Source of the DNA: JAGXTF01 sp040376005
GTDB lineage: Bacteria > Bacteroidota > Bacteroidia > NS11-12g > UBA955
Direction: 5' to 3'
Assembly (NCBI GenBank): GCA_040376005.1
Contig: JBEIRK010000001.1
Span: 13,868-77,867 of the forward strand
Length of the DNA stretch: 64,000 nucleotides
The notes beneath the pieces were generated by a model. That model did not search any database. It had not been told where the DNA came from and saw only the letters and a program-made list of their open reading frames with translations. Positions 26,888 through 35,446 of the stretch are shown here, piece by piece. How positions within the stretch are numbered: the first letter of the stretch is position 1; the number at the start of each line of letters is the position of its first letter. The translations under genes and the position numbers were made by a program.

Positions 26888-27520
26888 TTAAAGATCTGAA
26901 TAGCGGTAAATATCTTCTATTTCCGCGTTGTGATCCATTTTAAAAATCTCTTTTAGAATGCCATCTTCTAGACCGTAAACCCAGCCATGGATTACAGGTC
27001 TTTGCTCATACTTCCATGCACGTTGGATAATACTTGTTTTCGAAAGGTTCATGACCTGTTCTTGAACATTTAATTCAACCAACCTTCTCAATTGAGCATC
27101 TTCATCACCTACAAGGATAATTTCATCATGGTGGAGTCGATATACATCTTTTATGTTTCGAAGCCATTTATTCAATATTCCCAAATGGTGTTGGGATAGA
27201 GCTGCTTTTACGCCACCGCATCCGTAGTGTCCGCATACAATCACGTGTTTTACTTTTAACTCTTCCACAGCATACTGCAGCACACTGAGCATATTCACAT
27301 CTGTATGCACTACCATATTGGCAATATTTCGGTGCACAAATAACTCACCCGGCGCAGCACCGATTACTTCATTCGCAGGAACACGACTATCTGCGCAACC
27401 AATCCACAAATATTCAGGCCTTTGCTCTTTAGCAAGATCCATGAAATACTCAGCATCTTCCTCAAGCTTTTCTTGCGCCCAAATCCTGTTGTTCAACAAT
27501 AGTTTTTTGTATGTTTCCAT
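26888..27520 (-). CDS. Beta-class carbonic anhydrase
   Basis: Zinc enzyme interconverting CO2 and bicarbonate. About 210 residues, like E. coli Can. Zinc ligands and partners are visible: CADSR (Cys42, Asp44, Arg46 counted from 27520) and GHYGCGG (His98, Cys101). The 5' end overlaps the SulP gene by about 59 bp, so the two proteins are probably made together; bicarbonate delivered by the transporter can be balanced with CO2 by the enzyme. The alternative ATG is one codon upstream (27523). Confidence 0.95.
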   Translation of the reverse strand: METYKKLLLNNRIWAQEKLEEDAEYFMDLAKEQRPEYLWIGCADSRVPANEVIGAAPGELFVHRNIANMVVHTDVNMLSVLQYAVEELKVKHVIVCGHYGCGGVKAALSQHHLGILNKWLRNIKDVYRLHHDEIILVGDEDAQLRRLVELNVQEQVMNLSKTSIIQRAWKYEQRPVIHGWVYGLEDGILKEIFKMDHNAEIEDIYRYSDL

Positions 27521-29117
27521 CATTAATGAGTTTATATTTTTTGAGCTGTCTGTTGTTTTTAAACTTATACTCTACCCGAATGTTTGCGGTGCTGGCGTGG
27601 ATATTGAAGTCATGCAGCATTTCAAGAATGTCGTAATCTACAAAAGAACTCCCATGAAGATCAATTACCACGAAATCATTTTCTACAAAAGAATCTAACC
27701 TTTGTTTAAGTATTATTTTATTCAGAAAAGTTACTTGATGGCCAAAACGGATTACATGCAAGCCTTCGCTACTTGCAAAGCGGAGAGATGCTTTGAAGTT
27801 TGTAAGCATGATAAAGAAGACGCCAACAACAATACCTATTAAGATACCAATAAGCAAGTCCGTTAATAAGATAGAAATGATCGTTACAACGAATGGAACA
27901 AAAACGGCTTTACCATGCGCATATTGCTCTTTAAACACGGTGGGTTTGGCCAATTTAAATCCTGTATAGATTAAGATAGCGGCCAGAGCACTCAGGGGAA
28001 TAAGATTCAGCAGTGTGGGAAATACAAGTAGCCCAGTAGCGATGAGCACACCATGCATAATAGTACTTAATTTGGTTCTTGCACCTGCATTGGCATTGGC
28101 ACTACTGCGCACGATAACGGAAGTAACAGGAATACCGCCAAGCATTCCAGAGACAATATTCCCAGCGCCTTGGGCAATGAGTTCTCGGTTGGTATTGGTA
28201 GTTCTTTTTTGTTCATCCAACTTATCTATGGCTTCAACGCTTAGGAGAGACTCAATACTCGCAATGACACCAATTTTAGCAGCTGCAAGCCACAAAATAC
28301 TCAATCCTATAAATGAAAACTCAGGAAGGTGGATTAAACTACCAATATCTCCGTAATTATTTAGCACAGGTAGATTCACCATATGTTCTGCCCGAATGGC
28401 CTCGGTGGGATAAAAAACACCTGCAAGGGTATTCAATAAAATACCCAATAGCACAACCATGAGTGGCGCGGGTATAATAAATTTATACTTTTTAAAAGGG
28501 AAATATTTACTATCCCAAAAGTACTGAATGCATAGACCAATTGCACCAATAATGAACGCTATTGGCGACACCTTATTCAGTGCCAATACGATCTCTGAAA
28601 AGGTATTGTGACCGTCCGGTTGAATAAAGGATTCATCCCCCTCAAAATCTGCATCATAGCCTACGAGATGGGGCAACTGTTTTAAAATTAGCAAAACACC
28701 AATAGCGGTGAGCATGCCCTTTAGCACCGAAACAGGTACAAAATTCACAATTTTACCTGCTTTGGTTATACCCAGGAGCATTTGAAGCATTCCTGCTAAT
28801 ACAACAGAAAGAAAGAGAAGACCTAGGGCGCTTGAAGAAGCCTCAAGCTCAGAAAGTCCATGGGTTAAGAAATACTTCTTAGCATCAAGCACAATGACAG
28901 CTACAGTAGCGATAAGACCAGCAGCGGGACCAGAAACACTCAAGTGCGAATTGCTGATAAGCCCCACTACGATGCCACCCGCTAGACCGGCTATTAGGCC
29001 ACTAATTGGGGGAACACCGGAACCCAAAGCGATTCCAAGACACAATGGAACGGCTACGAGAAAAACCACCAATGCGGCTGGTAAATCTGATTTTAACGAA
29101 TTGAAATACTTAGACAT
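27462..29117 (-). CDS. SulP family anion (probably bicarbonate) transporter
   Basis: Inner-membrane transporter of 551 residues with about 12-14 hydrophobic segments and a C-terminal STAS domain (about 440-530, FVENDFVVIDLHGSSFVDYD). The N-terminus DLPAALVVFLVAVPLCLGIALGSG and GGIPVTSVIVRSSANANAGARTKLS are SulP signatures. The family carries sulfate, bicarbonate or other anions; the overlapping carbonic anhydrase gene and known SulP-CA pairs and fusions favour bicarbonate, as in BicA. Proton or sodium coupling cannot be read from the sequence. Confidence 0.92.
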   Translation of the reverse strand: MSKYFNSLKSDLPAALVVFLVAVPLCLGIALGSGVPPISGLIAGLAGGIVVGLISNSHLSVSGPAAGLIATVAVIVLDAKKYFLTHGLSELEASSSALGLLFLSVVLAGMLQMLLGITKAGKIVNFVPVSVLKGMLTAIGVLLILKQLPHLVGYDADFEGDESFIQPDGHNTFSEIVLALNKVSPIAFIIGAIGLCIQYFWDSKYFPFKKYKFIIPAPLMVVLLGILLNTLAGVFYPTEAIRAEHMVNLPVLNNYGDIGSLIHLPEFSFIGLSILWLAAAKIGVIASIESLLSVEAIDKLDEQKRTTNTNRELIAQGAGNIVSGMLGGIPVTSVIVRSSANANAGARTKLSTIMHGVLIATGLLVFPTLLNLIPLSALAAILIYTGFKLAKPTVFKEQYAHGKAVFVPFVVTIISILLTDLLIGILIGIVVGVFFIMLTNFKASLRFASSEGLHVIRFGHQVTFLNKIILKQRLDSFVENDFVVIDLHGSSFVDYDILEMLHDFNIHASTANIRVEYKFKNNRQLKKYKLINDGNIQKTIVEQQDLGARKA

Positions 29118-29143
29118 TAGGCACTTACGAACTGCAAAGAAAC

Positions 29144-29174
29144 AAAAAACCCCCTGAAGGATTCAGGGGGTTTT
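29144..29174 (-). terminator. Terminator of the OmpA-like gene
   Basis: Stem AAAACCCCCTGAA / TTCAGGGGGTTTT (29146-29174) with a 3-base loop; on the minus strand it ends in a T run. Lies between the OmpA-like gene and sulP. Confidence 0.88.
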
Positions 29175-29194
29175 CTTAATGTTATTAACTCATC

Positions 29195-30787
29195 TTAGCG
29201 GCTGCTACGAGGACCTGGTGCTACTGTAGCACTGGCACTTGTTTTACCACCTGTGAATTTGAAATCGATTTTGTTAGGATCAGAGCTCTTGCAAGTATTA
29301 TCAACTACGATGCGATCGCGGCTCATTCCATATTGGCTAACCAAGATGTTAATGACATTTTCAGTGCGGCAAGCACCAGTAACATCACCTTTTTTGCCAG
29401 AGTACATTTTCTCTTTTCCACCAGTAGAGCCGCAGATGGTCAATTTCTTGTCTGGGCACTGCTTCATTTTATCAGAGATAAGTGTAAGAACAACATGGTA
29501 TTCAGGTTTAATATTGCACTTGTTCGCATCAAAGTACATTGATGGGAAAGTCATATCATCACAGTTACAGCAGTTGTTTTGCACGATAACACCGTCAACA
29601 GTAACGTGAGCACCCACAGGGCTGTTAGGCTCTTTATCGCGACCATCAGGAACACCATCACCATCTGAATCAATCATTACACCGTCAGCATCCACTTCGA
29701 AGCCTTTGGTTGAAGCGATTTCTTTGTCTTTGCAATCCGCTACGCCGTCACCGTCGGAATCAACCGCTTGACCATTACCGTATACCATGCAATCTTTGTC
29801 AGTGCTATCGTCAACATCAAAGAAGTCAGAAACACCGTCACCATCAGAATCCGTAGAAAGACTGTCAACACGCTTGTCCAAGGTTTGAACAGCTTCGTAT
29901 ACAGACTCAATTGGACTCATCCAGTCATAGTGTTGAGGATTTTTGTTACCCAATTTCCAAGCACCGTAAACGTTCATAAGACCGTATTGATCCATCCAAC
30001 GGTTTGCAGTGATAGGAGTATTGTAAACATCGATGTTATCGGTACGCAAATAATTTTGACGCCATTCCATTCCGATATCGAAGTAACGACCTAGGTTGTG
30101 TTTTACACCGAAACCAAAAGGAATAATCAAGTGACGACCATCGTAGGTTTCTTCCACATCTTTACCCAAATTTGGGTTAGGAGTGCCCACACCAAGGTAG
30201 TGTGTAAGGTAGTAATCACCACCGATATATAGACGTTGGTCATTAAAGGTAGAAGTGCTGCGGAAAGAACCCCAGCCCATACCTAAGAAGAAATTCATTT
30301 GTGTTTTGCGCAATGGACGAATAAAACTGATGTTACCGAGGGTAAATACCATCTGTAAGTTAAAGTCTTGGAAACGGCTCTTAAACTTGTAAAAATCTTT
30401 GTACAAGGTTGGGAACTGGAAATCGCGAGCTCCACGAAGTTTACCAATGTTCCATTCACCTTTCAAACCGAAAGTTTGAGAAACAGAGTACTTAGCGAAA
30501 GCACGGGCATGCCATCCTGGTTGAATTTTGTCAGCATCTCCGAAGAAGAAGGAAGGTCCTGCACCAACGCCCAAAGACCACTTTTTGGCACGACGGTCAA
30601 CAAAGAATGAAGTTACAGCGTGTTGACCACTATCACTGACGTGTTGCTTTTCAGAGGCACCATCGGGCCATTTACCTTCTGCATTGGGGTGGTAGTTGGC
30701 CCCAGGAGCTTGCTTGTAAGTCTGAGCAAAAGCAGTTACAGAGAACAGTGAAAACGCAGCTACAGCTACAGATTTAAACAGTTTCAT
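29195..30787 (-). CDS. OmpA-like outer-membrane protein with TSP3 repeats and a degenerate OmpA domain
   Basis: Outer-membrane protein of 530 residues: signal peptide (MKLFKSVAVAAFSLFSVTAFAQ), an eight-strand-type barrel (about 65-280), three calcium-binding TSP3 repeats (DSDGDGVSDFFD, DSDGDGVADCKD, DSDGDGVPDGRD, about 315-385) and a C-terminal OmpA-like domain (about 410-510). In the latter the usual GHTD, whose Asp binds diaminopimelate, reads CGSTGG; the downstream Arg of the helix is kept (CRTENVI). Unusually many Cys surround the domain (NNCCNCDD and others). Start chosen at ATG 30787, which opens the signal peptide; an ATG at 30802 also exists. A strong promoter and terminator suggest high expression. 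Confidence 0.88.
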   Translation of the reverse strand: MKLFKSVAVAAFSLFSVTAFAQTYKQAPGANYHPNAEGKWPDGASEKQHVSDSGQHAVTSFFVDRRAKKWSLGVGAGPSFFFGDADKIQPGWHARAFAKYSVSQTFGLKGEWNIGKLRGARDFQFPTLYKDFYKFKSRFQDFNLQMVFTLGNISFIRPLRKTQMNFFLGMGWGSFRSTSTFNDQRLYIGGDYYLTHYLGVGTPNPNLGKDVEETYDGRHLIIPFGFGVKHNLGRYFDIGMEWRQNYLRTDNIDVYNTPITANRWMDQYGLMNVYGAWKLGNKNPQHYDWMSPIESVYEAVQTLDKRVDSLSTDSDGDGVSDFFDVDDSTDKDCMVYGNGQAVDSDGDGVADCKDKEIASTKGFEVDADGVMIDSDGDGVPDGRDKEPNSPVGAHVTVDGVIVQNNCCNCDDMTFPSMYFDANKCNIKPEYHVVLTLISDKMKQCPDKKLTICGSTGGKEKMYSGKKGDVTGACRTENVINILVSQYGMSRDRIVVDNTCKSSDPNKIDFKFTGGKTSASATVAPGPRSSR

Positions 30788-30812
30788 TGCGAAATTTTGC
30801 ATTATTAAGTTG

Positions 30813-30842
30813 CAATAATAGTTATCATCCCTTAGAATTCAA
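30813..30842 (-). promoter_or_regulatory. Promoter of the OmpA-like gene
   Basis: On the minus strand TTG (complement of 30840-30842), a 19-bp spacer and TATTATTG (30820-30813), one mismatch from consensus, 26 bp before ATG 30787. Confidence 0.5.
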
Positions 30843-30883
30843 AAAAAAATCGAATTATTTTTTGATTACCACGGGTTTATATT

Positions 30884-32479
30884 TCAGTCACACACCACCC
30901 AAATGGGTGATTTTGAAAGTTCGGGAAGTGGAAACAAATTGAGTGGAAATTCTGAATGAAGCATTTTCATTTCTAGGAAGTGGATTACACGTTCTTGTGC
31001 TTTATCAGCGGAAAAATATCTCATTTTTATTTTCGAATATTTGTTCCAATCCTGAGCCGTGGTTCCCGTTGTTTTCATCGTCTCAAGAAAGGCCTCTTTG
31101 GCTTTTCGAAGCATTTTCAAATATTCCTCCCCCATCTTCTTCACTTCTTTCAAATGGATTGACTTTTCTGAATATAATTCTTTATTGATTTTTTCAGCAA
31201 GTATTTCTACATGCGCAGCACCTGTTATAATGGGAGATGCTGCGATTCTTTCTTCAAAATATCGCTGTTGAAAGTCAATGTCAGATTGAAAATAAATATC
31301 CAATTCCAAAAATCCTGAATTAACAACTTCCATCGATTTCTTATCTGGCCAAATGAAGGAATGGCGTTGGATTAAAGCGGGGGTTGGAATCCCTGCTGCT
31401 GCGAATAAGGGTTGAATCTGATACCAATATACCAACTCACCTGGACCTCCGATATAGGCAATATTAGGAAGCACCATTTCTTGAAACAAAGGCCTAAGTG
31501 CAACATTGGGACTAAACCTATCCGTTTCATTTTCAAGGGTTTCAAGTATTTCCTTCTCGGAGAAAACGACATTGGTATCTGCAAGTGCGAAATCAGAATT
31601 TATCTTTTCAATTCTGCGACGCTTGCCATTATCTATAAGAAAAAGATTCACTGGTCTTGCTCCAATTTGAACTTCCAATCCATGCTGTTTTAACTCGGAA
31701 GTACGTTGCTTCAATGCGTCATAAAAGCGGTTTGTGCGTAAATCCTCCTGAAACAATGGAATGGCAATCTTCTTGAGTTCAGGGCTATCTGGATCGAGCA
31801 CAAGTAAGCCTTTTTCATGAAATATCTCATGTAATAATGAACGGGTGGCATTTGCAAGATTCTGCTGTTCTGAGTACACTTTTTTAAAGTGTTGCACCCA
31901 CTGTTGCAATTCACTATCATTAGGGAAATCAGCGCTTATTTCATCCCATAGCTTCGCAATATTACACGTATCCAAGCGACCTACAGGCCCTCCGGATTCC
32001 GCTTCCCACGTATAGGTTTTATTGAAAATGCGAATATGGCGTATCTCTTCAAAATCATGGTCTTCAGTGGCCATCCAAAAAACGGGCACTACAGAAATTC
32101 CGGGTGAACTGCGTTCAATATCTTCGGCCAACTGAATTGCAGTGAGTGCTTTGTATAAAACATACAAAGGCCCTAGGCCTAAGTGAATTTGTTGGCCTGT
32201 AGTAACTGTAAATGTTTCTTTTTCTTGAAGCTTCCGAATGTTCTCAAGTACTTTTCCTTGAGCCAATGACCCATATTGCGCTAGCAATACTTGAACCAGG
32301 CTATCTCGGTTGGCTTGGGGGAAGTCCTGTTTGGCATGGATGAGTGAAGCGAAGTCGGCAGCTGGTCCGGCATTTGGGTAAAACCTCAACACATCCTTGT
32401 ATTGACTATAGATACCACTTGAGATTTTAGAAAACCAAGTGGCAGGCAGTAAATCGGGATGTTTGAAATTTAGACTCAT
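30884..32479 (-). CDS. bshC: Putative cysteine ligase BshC (bacillithiol synthesis)
   Basis: Catalyses the last step of bacillithiol synthesis, joining cysteine to glucosaminyl-malate. 531 residues, family length. Diagnostic stretches are FTVTTGQQIHLGLGPLYVLYK, VPVFWMATEDHDFEE, and VLPNIAYIGGPGELVYW. bshA and bshB are not in the window. ATG overlaps the rimO stop as ATGA, so it is translated from the ftsY-rimO-bshC message. It implies this organism uses bacillithiol as low-molecular-weight thiol. Confidence 0.92.
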   Translation of the reverse strand: MSLNFKHPDLLPATWFSKISSGIYSQYKDVLRFYPNAGPAADFASLIHAKQDFPQANRDSLVQVLLAQYGSLAQGKVLENIRKLQEKETFTVTTGQQIHLGLGPLYVLYKALTAIQLAEDIERSSPGISVVPVFWMATEDHDFEEIRHIRIFNKTYTWEAESGGPVGRLDTCNIAKLWDEISADFPNDSELQQWVQHFKKVYSEQQNLANATRSLLHEIFHEKGLLVLDPDSPELKKIAIPLFQEDLRTNRFYDALKQRTSELKQHGLEVQIGARPVNLFLIDNGKRRRIEKINSDFALADTNVVFSEKEILETLENETDRFSPNVALRPLFQEMVLPNIAYIGGPGELVYWYQIQPLFAAAGIPTPALIQRHSFIWPDKKSMEVVNSGFLELDIYFQSDIDFQQRYFEERIAASPIITGAAHVEILAEKINKELYSEKSIHLKEVKKMGEEYLKMLRKAKEAFLETMKTTGTTAQDWNKYSKIKMRYFSADKAQERVIHFLEMKMLHSEFPLNLFPLPELSKSPIWVVCD

Positions 32480-33783
32480 AGCAAAGAGCCATAAAGATCA
32501 TAGGGTGTATGGCTTTCGATCTTCACCATGGCAAAATCACCAAGGCGTGCAAATTGATTCTCAGAGGACACCCAAACTTCATTATCTACTTCTGGGCTAT
32601 CAAACTCCGTTCTTCCTACAAAATGCCCATCTTCATGTCGGTCAAAAATCACTTTTTGTGTTGTACCTACAAGTTGACTATTTAAAGAATCGCTGATATG
32701 CATCTGCGCTTCCATAATGCGTTCGGCGCGTTTCTGTTTTACCTCCTCAGGCACATCATCTGCCAAAGAGTGTGCATGGGTGTTTTCTTCATGGGAATAA
32801 GTAAATACCCCCAATCTATTGAACTTTTGCTCTTGAATAAAGGCCAAGAGCTCTTCAAAGTCTTCTTCAGTTTCACCGGGATGCCCAACCAACAGCGTAG
32901 TTCTCAAGGCAATGCCTGGGACACTTTCTCTAATGGTATCCAATAATTCCCGCATGCGTCTATTTGTAGAACCTCTGCGCATAATTTTGAGCATTCTATC
33001 CGTGGTGTGTTGCAGGGGAATATCCAAGTAATTGCAAATATTGCTGCGTTCGGCCATTACCTTAAGCACATCCATAGGAAACTGATGGGGAAAAGCGTAA
33101 TGCAATCGTATCCAATCTAAGCCTGGGATATCGCTTACCCTTTGGAGCAATTCAGCCAAATTTCTTTTACCGTAAAGATCTAGACCATAATAGGTAGAAT
33201 CTTGGGCAATGAGCATCACCTCTTTGGTGCCATTTTTTACCCTGCCGGCAATTTCTGATTCAATAGCCTCGATACTCTTGCTCACATGCCCGCCTCTCAT
33301 GAGGGGAATCGCGCAAAATGAGCAGGGACGGTCACAACCTTCCGAAATTTTTACATATGCGTAATGTTTTGGTGTGGTTTGTAATCGTTCTCCGAGTAAC
33401 TCATGACGATAATCGGCCCCCACACTGCGCAGCAATGCAGGCAGTTCAAGAGTACCGAACCATTTATCGACTTCTGGTATTTCGGACTTTAGTTCATCCT
33501 TATATCTATGGGATAAGCATCCCGTAACGATGAGTTGTTCTAATTTGCCTTCCTTCTTTTTCTCGGCATATTCAAGAATCGTATTGATACTTTCCTGTTT
33601 TGCGTTGTCAATAAAGCCACAGGTATTGATGATCACGATATCTGTATCTTTTTCAGTTTCATTGTTTACGGCAAAATCATTGTTTTCTAGCTGGCCCATC
33701 AGGACTTCACTATCCACTAGATTTTTACTACAACCGAGTGTAATGACATTAACAGAGGGATTTTTGTGGCTGCGGGTCTTCAT
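32476..33783 (-). CDS. rimO: Ribosomal protein uS12 methylthiotransferase RimO
   Basis: Radical-SAM enzyme with two iron-sulfur clusters that adds a methylthio group to the conserved Asp of ribosomal protein uS12. 435 residues. N-terminal cluster ligands are Cys18 (LGCSKN), Cys55 (NTCGF) and Cys89 (TGCLS); the radical-SAM cluster is bound by CDRPCSFC (Cys150, 154, 157). A C-terminal TRAM domain (about 370-435) follows. Start overlaps the ftsY stop and end overlaps the bshC start, both as ATGA. Confidence 0.96.
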   Translation of the reverse strand: MKTRSHKNPSVNVITLGCSKNLVDSEVLMGQLENNDFAVNNETEKDTDIVIINTCGFIDNAKQESINTILEYAEKKKEGKLEQLIVTGCLSHRYKDELKSEIPEVDKWFGTLELPALLRSVGADYRHELLGERLQTTPKHYAYVKISEGCDRPCSFCAIPLMRGGHVSKSIEAIESEIAGRVKNGTKEVMLIAQDSTYYGLDLYGKRNLAELLQRVSDIPGLDWIRLHYAFPHQFPMDVLKVMAERSNICNYLDIPLQHTTDRMLKIMRRGSTNRRMRELLDTIRESVPGIALRTTLLVGHPGETEEDFEELLAFIQEQKFNRLGVFTYSHEENTHAHSLADDVPEEVKQKRAERIMEAQMHISDSLNSQLVGTTQKVIFDRHEDGHFVGRTEFDSPEVDNEVWVSSENQFARLGDFAMVKIESHTPYDLYGSLL

Positions 33784-34754
33784 TCACTAAATATGGAGTT
33801 AACGAACTCTTTCGTGTCGAATAGTTTTAGATTTTCGGCTTGTTCCCCAAGTCCGATATATTTAACAGGTATGGAGAACTCATGGCTAACGCCAATAACG
33901 ACACCCCCTTTAGCGGTGCCATCGAGCTTTGTTACCGCAAGGGCATTCACAGTGGTAGCTGAGGTGAATTGCCTTGCTTGTTCGTATGCATTTTGGCCTG
34001 TTGTGGCATCGATCACCAGCAGTACTTCATGCGGGGCAGAATCGCGGAATTTTTGCACTACCCTTTTCATTTTGGCCAACTCATTCATCAGGCCAACTTT
34101 ATTATGCAATCTGCCTGCGGTATCAATAATCACCACATCGGCATTCATTTCTACCCCTTTCTTCACAGAATCAAAGGCTACAGCAGCGGGGTCTGCATTC
34201 ATACCATGACTTACGATTTCCACACCGGTTCTATCTTTCCAAATCCCCAATTGATCTACTGCAGCTGCGCGGAAGGTATCTGCGGCGCCGAGCACTACTT
34301 TTTTACCTGCTTTCGCAAAATGGTACGCAAGTTTCCCGATAGTCGTAGTTTTTCCAACGCCGTTCACGCCAACAACAAGGATAACATAGGGGAGGTCGGT
34401 GATTCCAGATAGGCTAAAATCTTGACAAAGGGGCGTTTGAACTTTGGGGAGCATGGCTACCACTTCCTCTTCGAGCATGGCATAAAGCTCTACTTTTTGT
34501 AGGTATTTGTCTTTAGAAGCACGATTTTCGAGCCTTTTGATAATTTCAACAGTGGTATCAACTCCTACATCTGAAGTAATGAGAATTTCCTCCAGTTCAT
34601 CGAGAAAATCTGCATCTACTTGAGAACGCCCAGCCAAGGCTTTACCGATTCTGCTGAGGAGGGTACTGCGGGTAGACTCTAGGCCTTCGCGGGTAGAAGT
34701 GTTCTCCGCTGGGGCAGCTGGGTCCTTTTTTTGGAAGATGTTAAATATAGCCAT
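33780..34754 (-). CDS. ftsY: Signal recognition particle receptor FtsY
   Basis: SRP receptor GTPase that docks ribosome-nascent chain complexes at the membrane. 324 residues with a short N-terminal A region and a complete NG domain: G1 GVNGVGKTTT (129-138), GAADTFRAAA, DTAGR, and TKLDGTAKGG. The short form without the long acidic A domain is usual in Bacteroidota. Preceded by a terminator, so it needs its own promoter or readthrough; coupled to rimO downstream. Confidence 0.96.
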   Translation of the reverse strand: MAIFNIFQKKDPAAPAENTSTREGLESTRSTLLSRIGKALAGRSQVDADFLDELEEILITSDVGVDTTVEIIKRLENRASKDKYLQKVELYAMLEEEVVAMLPKVQTPLCQDFSLSGITDLPYVILVVGVNGVGKTTTIGKLAYHFAKAGKKVVLGAADTFRAAAVDQLGIWKDRTGVEIVSHGMNADPAAVAFDSVKKGVEMNADVVIIDTAGRLHNKVGLMNELAKMKRVVQKFRDSAPHEVLLVIDATTGQNAYEQARQFTSATTVNALAVTKLDGTAKGGVVIGVSHEFSIPVKYIGLGEQAENLKLFDTKEFVNSIFSE

Positions 34755-34755
34755 G

Positions 34756-34783
34756 AAAAAGCCCGGATGTCAGGATCCGGGCT
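34756..34783 (-). terminator. Terminator after rpmB-rpmG-DUF4295
   Basis: AGCCCGGAT / ATCCGGGCT stem with a 6-base loop and a T run on the minus strand, between the DUF4295 stop and the ftsY ATG. Confidence 0.8.
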
Positions 34784-34804
34784 ACAAAATTAATGTGGAA
34801 TTTC

Positions 34805-34960
34805 TTACTTTTTGTTAAAGAACTCTCTTGCCTCTGGTTCGGGCAAAATTTCTTCGCGGAAAGAGTAAGCTCCAGTTTTTGGAGATTTAACAGCTTTAAT
34901 CGCTTTAATGTAGGCGATACCGCCCTCTTTCTTCAGTGTTGCTACAACCTTCTTAGCCAT
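34805..34960 (-). CDS. DUF4295 small basic protein
   Basis: A 51-residue basic protein (begins MAKKVVATLKKEGG) of the DUF4295 family, found essentially only in Bacteroidota and always beside rpmG. Its ATG overlaps the rpmG stop by one base, so it is produced with two ribosomal proteins. The context and charge suggest a ribosome-associated protein; recent Bacteroidota ribosome structures may be the place to look. No enzymatic motif. Confidence 0.88.
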   Translation of the reverse strand: MAKKVVATLKKEGGIAYIKAIKAVKSPKTGAYSFREEILPEPEAREFFNKK

Positions 34961-35142
34961 TATTTGATTTCTTTATGTAAGGTTACCTTACGCATGTAAG
35001 GGTTATACTTCTTTAATTCAATTCTCTCAGCCGTGTTTTTCTTGTTCTTGGTAGTGATATAACGGCTCATACCTGGTACACCTGAACCTTTTTGCTCAGT
35101 GCACTCAAGAATCACTTGAACTCTATTGCCCTTCTTTGCCAT
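34960..35142 (-). CDS. rpmG: 50S ribosomal protein bL33
   Basis: Large-subunit protein, 60 residues: AKKGNRVQVILECTEQK, then SRYITTKNKKNT and RIELKKYNPYMRK. It lacks the paired CxxC zinc ribbon (only one Cys), so it is the zinc-free form. Lies 5 bp after rpmB and one base into DUF4295. Confidence 0.96.
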   Translation of the reverse strand: MAKKGNRVQVILECTEQKGSGVPGMSRYITTKNKKNTAERIELKKYNPYMRKVTLHKEIK

Positions 35143-35147
35143 GAATA

Positions 35148-35381
35148 TTAGATCTTACCTTTTTTAAACAAATTGTTAATGCAGGCAGCAACGCCTTTTT
35201 TGTCTATGGTCTTCATGGTAGAAGCCGCAACCTTAAGGGTTATCCACTCACCAGTTTCTGGAATGAAAAACTTTTTGGTCTGAAGGTTGGGATAAAAACG
35301 ACGCTTCGTTTTCTTGTTAGAATGCGAAACATTGTTTCCTTTCAACGCTTTTTTTCCTGTCAAATCACAAACGCGGGACAT
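35148..35381 (-). CDS. rpmB: 50S ribosomal protein bL28
   Basis: Large-subunit protein of 77 residues: MSRVCDLTGKKALKGNNVSHS followed by KTKRRFYPNLQTKKF is the family signature. First gene of the rpmB-rpmG-DUF4295 unit, with a consensus -7 box just upstream. Confidence 0.96.
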   Translation of the reverse strand: MSRVCDLTGKKALKGNNVSHSNKKTKRRFYPNLQTKKFFIPETGEWITLKVAASTMKTIDKKGVAACINNLFKKGKI

Positions 35382-35395
35382 ATTTTTTAGGGGTG

Positions 35396-35403
35396 CAAAG
35401 ATA
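35396..35403 (-). promoter_or_regulatory. rpmB promoter -7 box
   Basis: TATCTTTG on the minus strand (35403-35396) fits TAnnTTTG and lies 14 bp before the rpmB ATG. Confidence 0.6.
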
Positions 35404-35446
35404 TGAATAAACTTCGAAAAGTAAAATACTCCTTCAAAAAAAAGGA

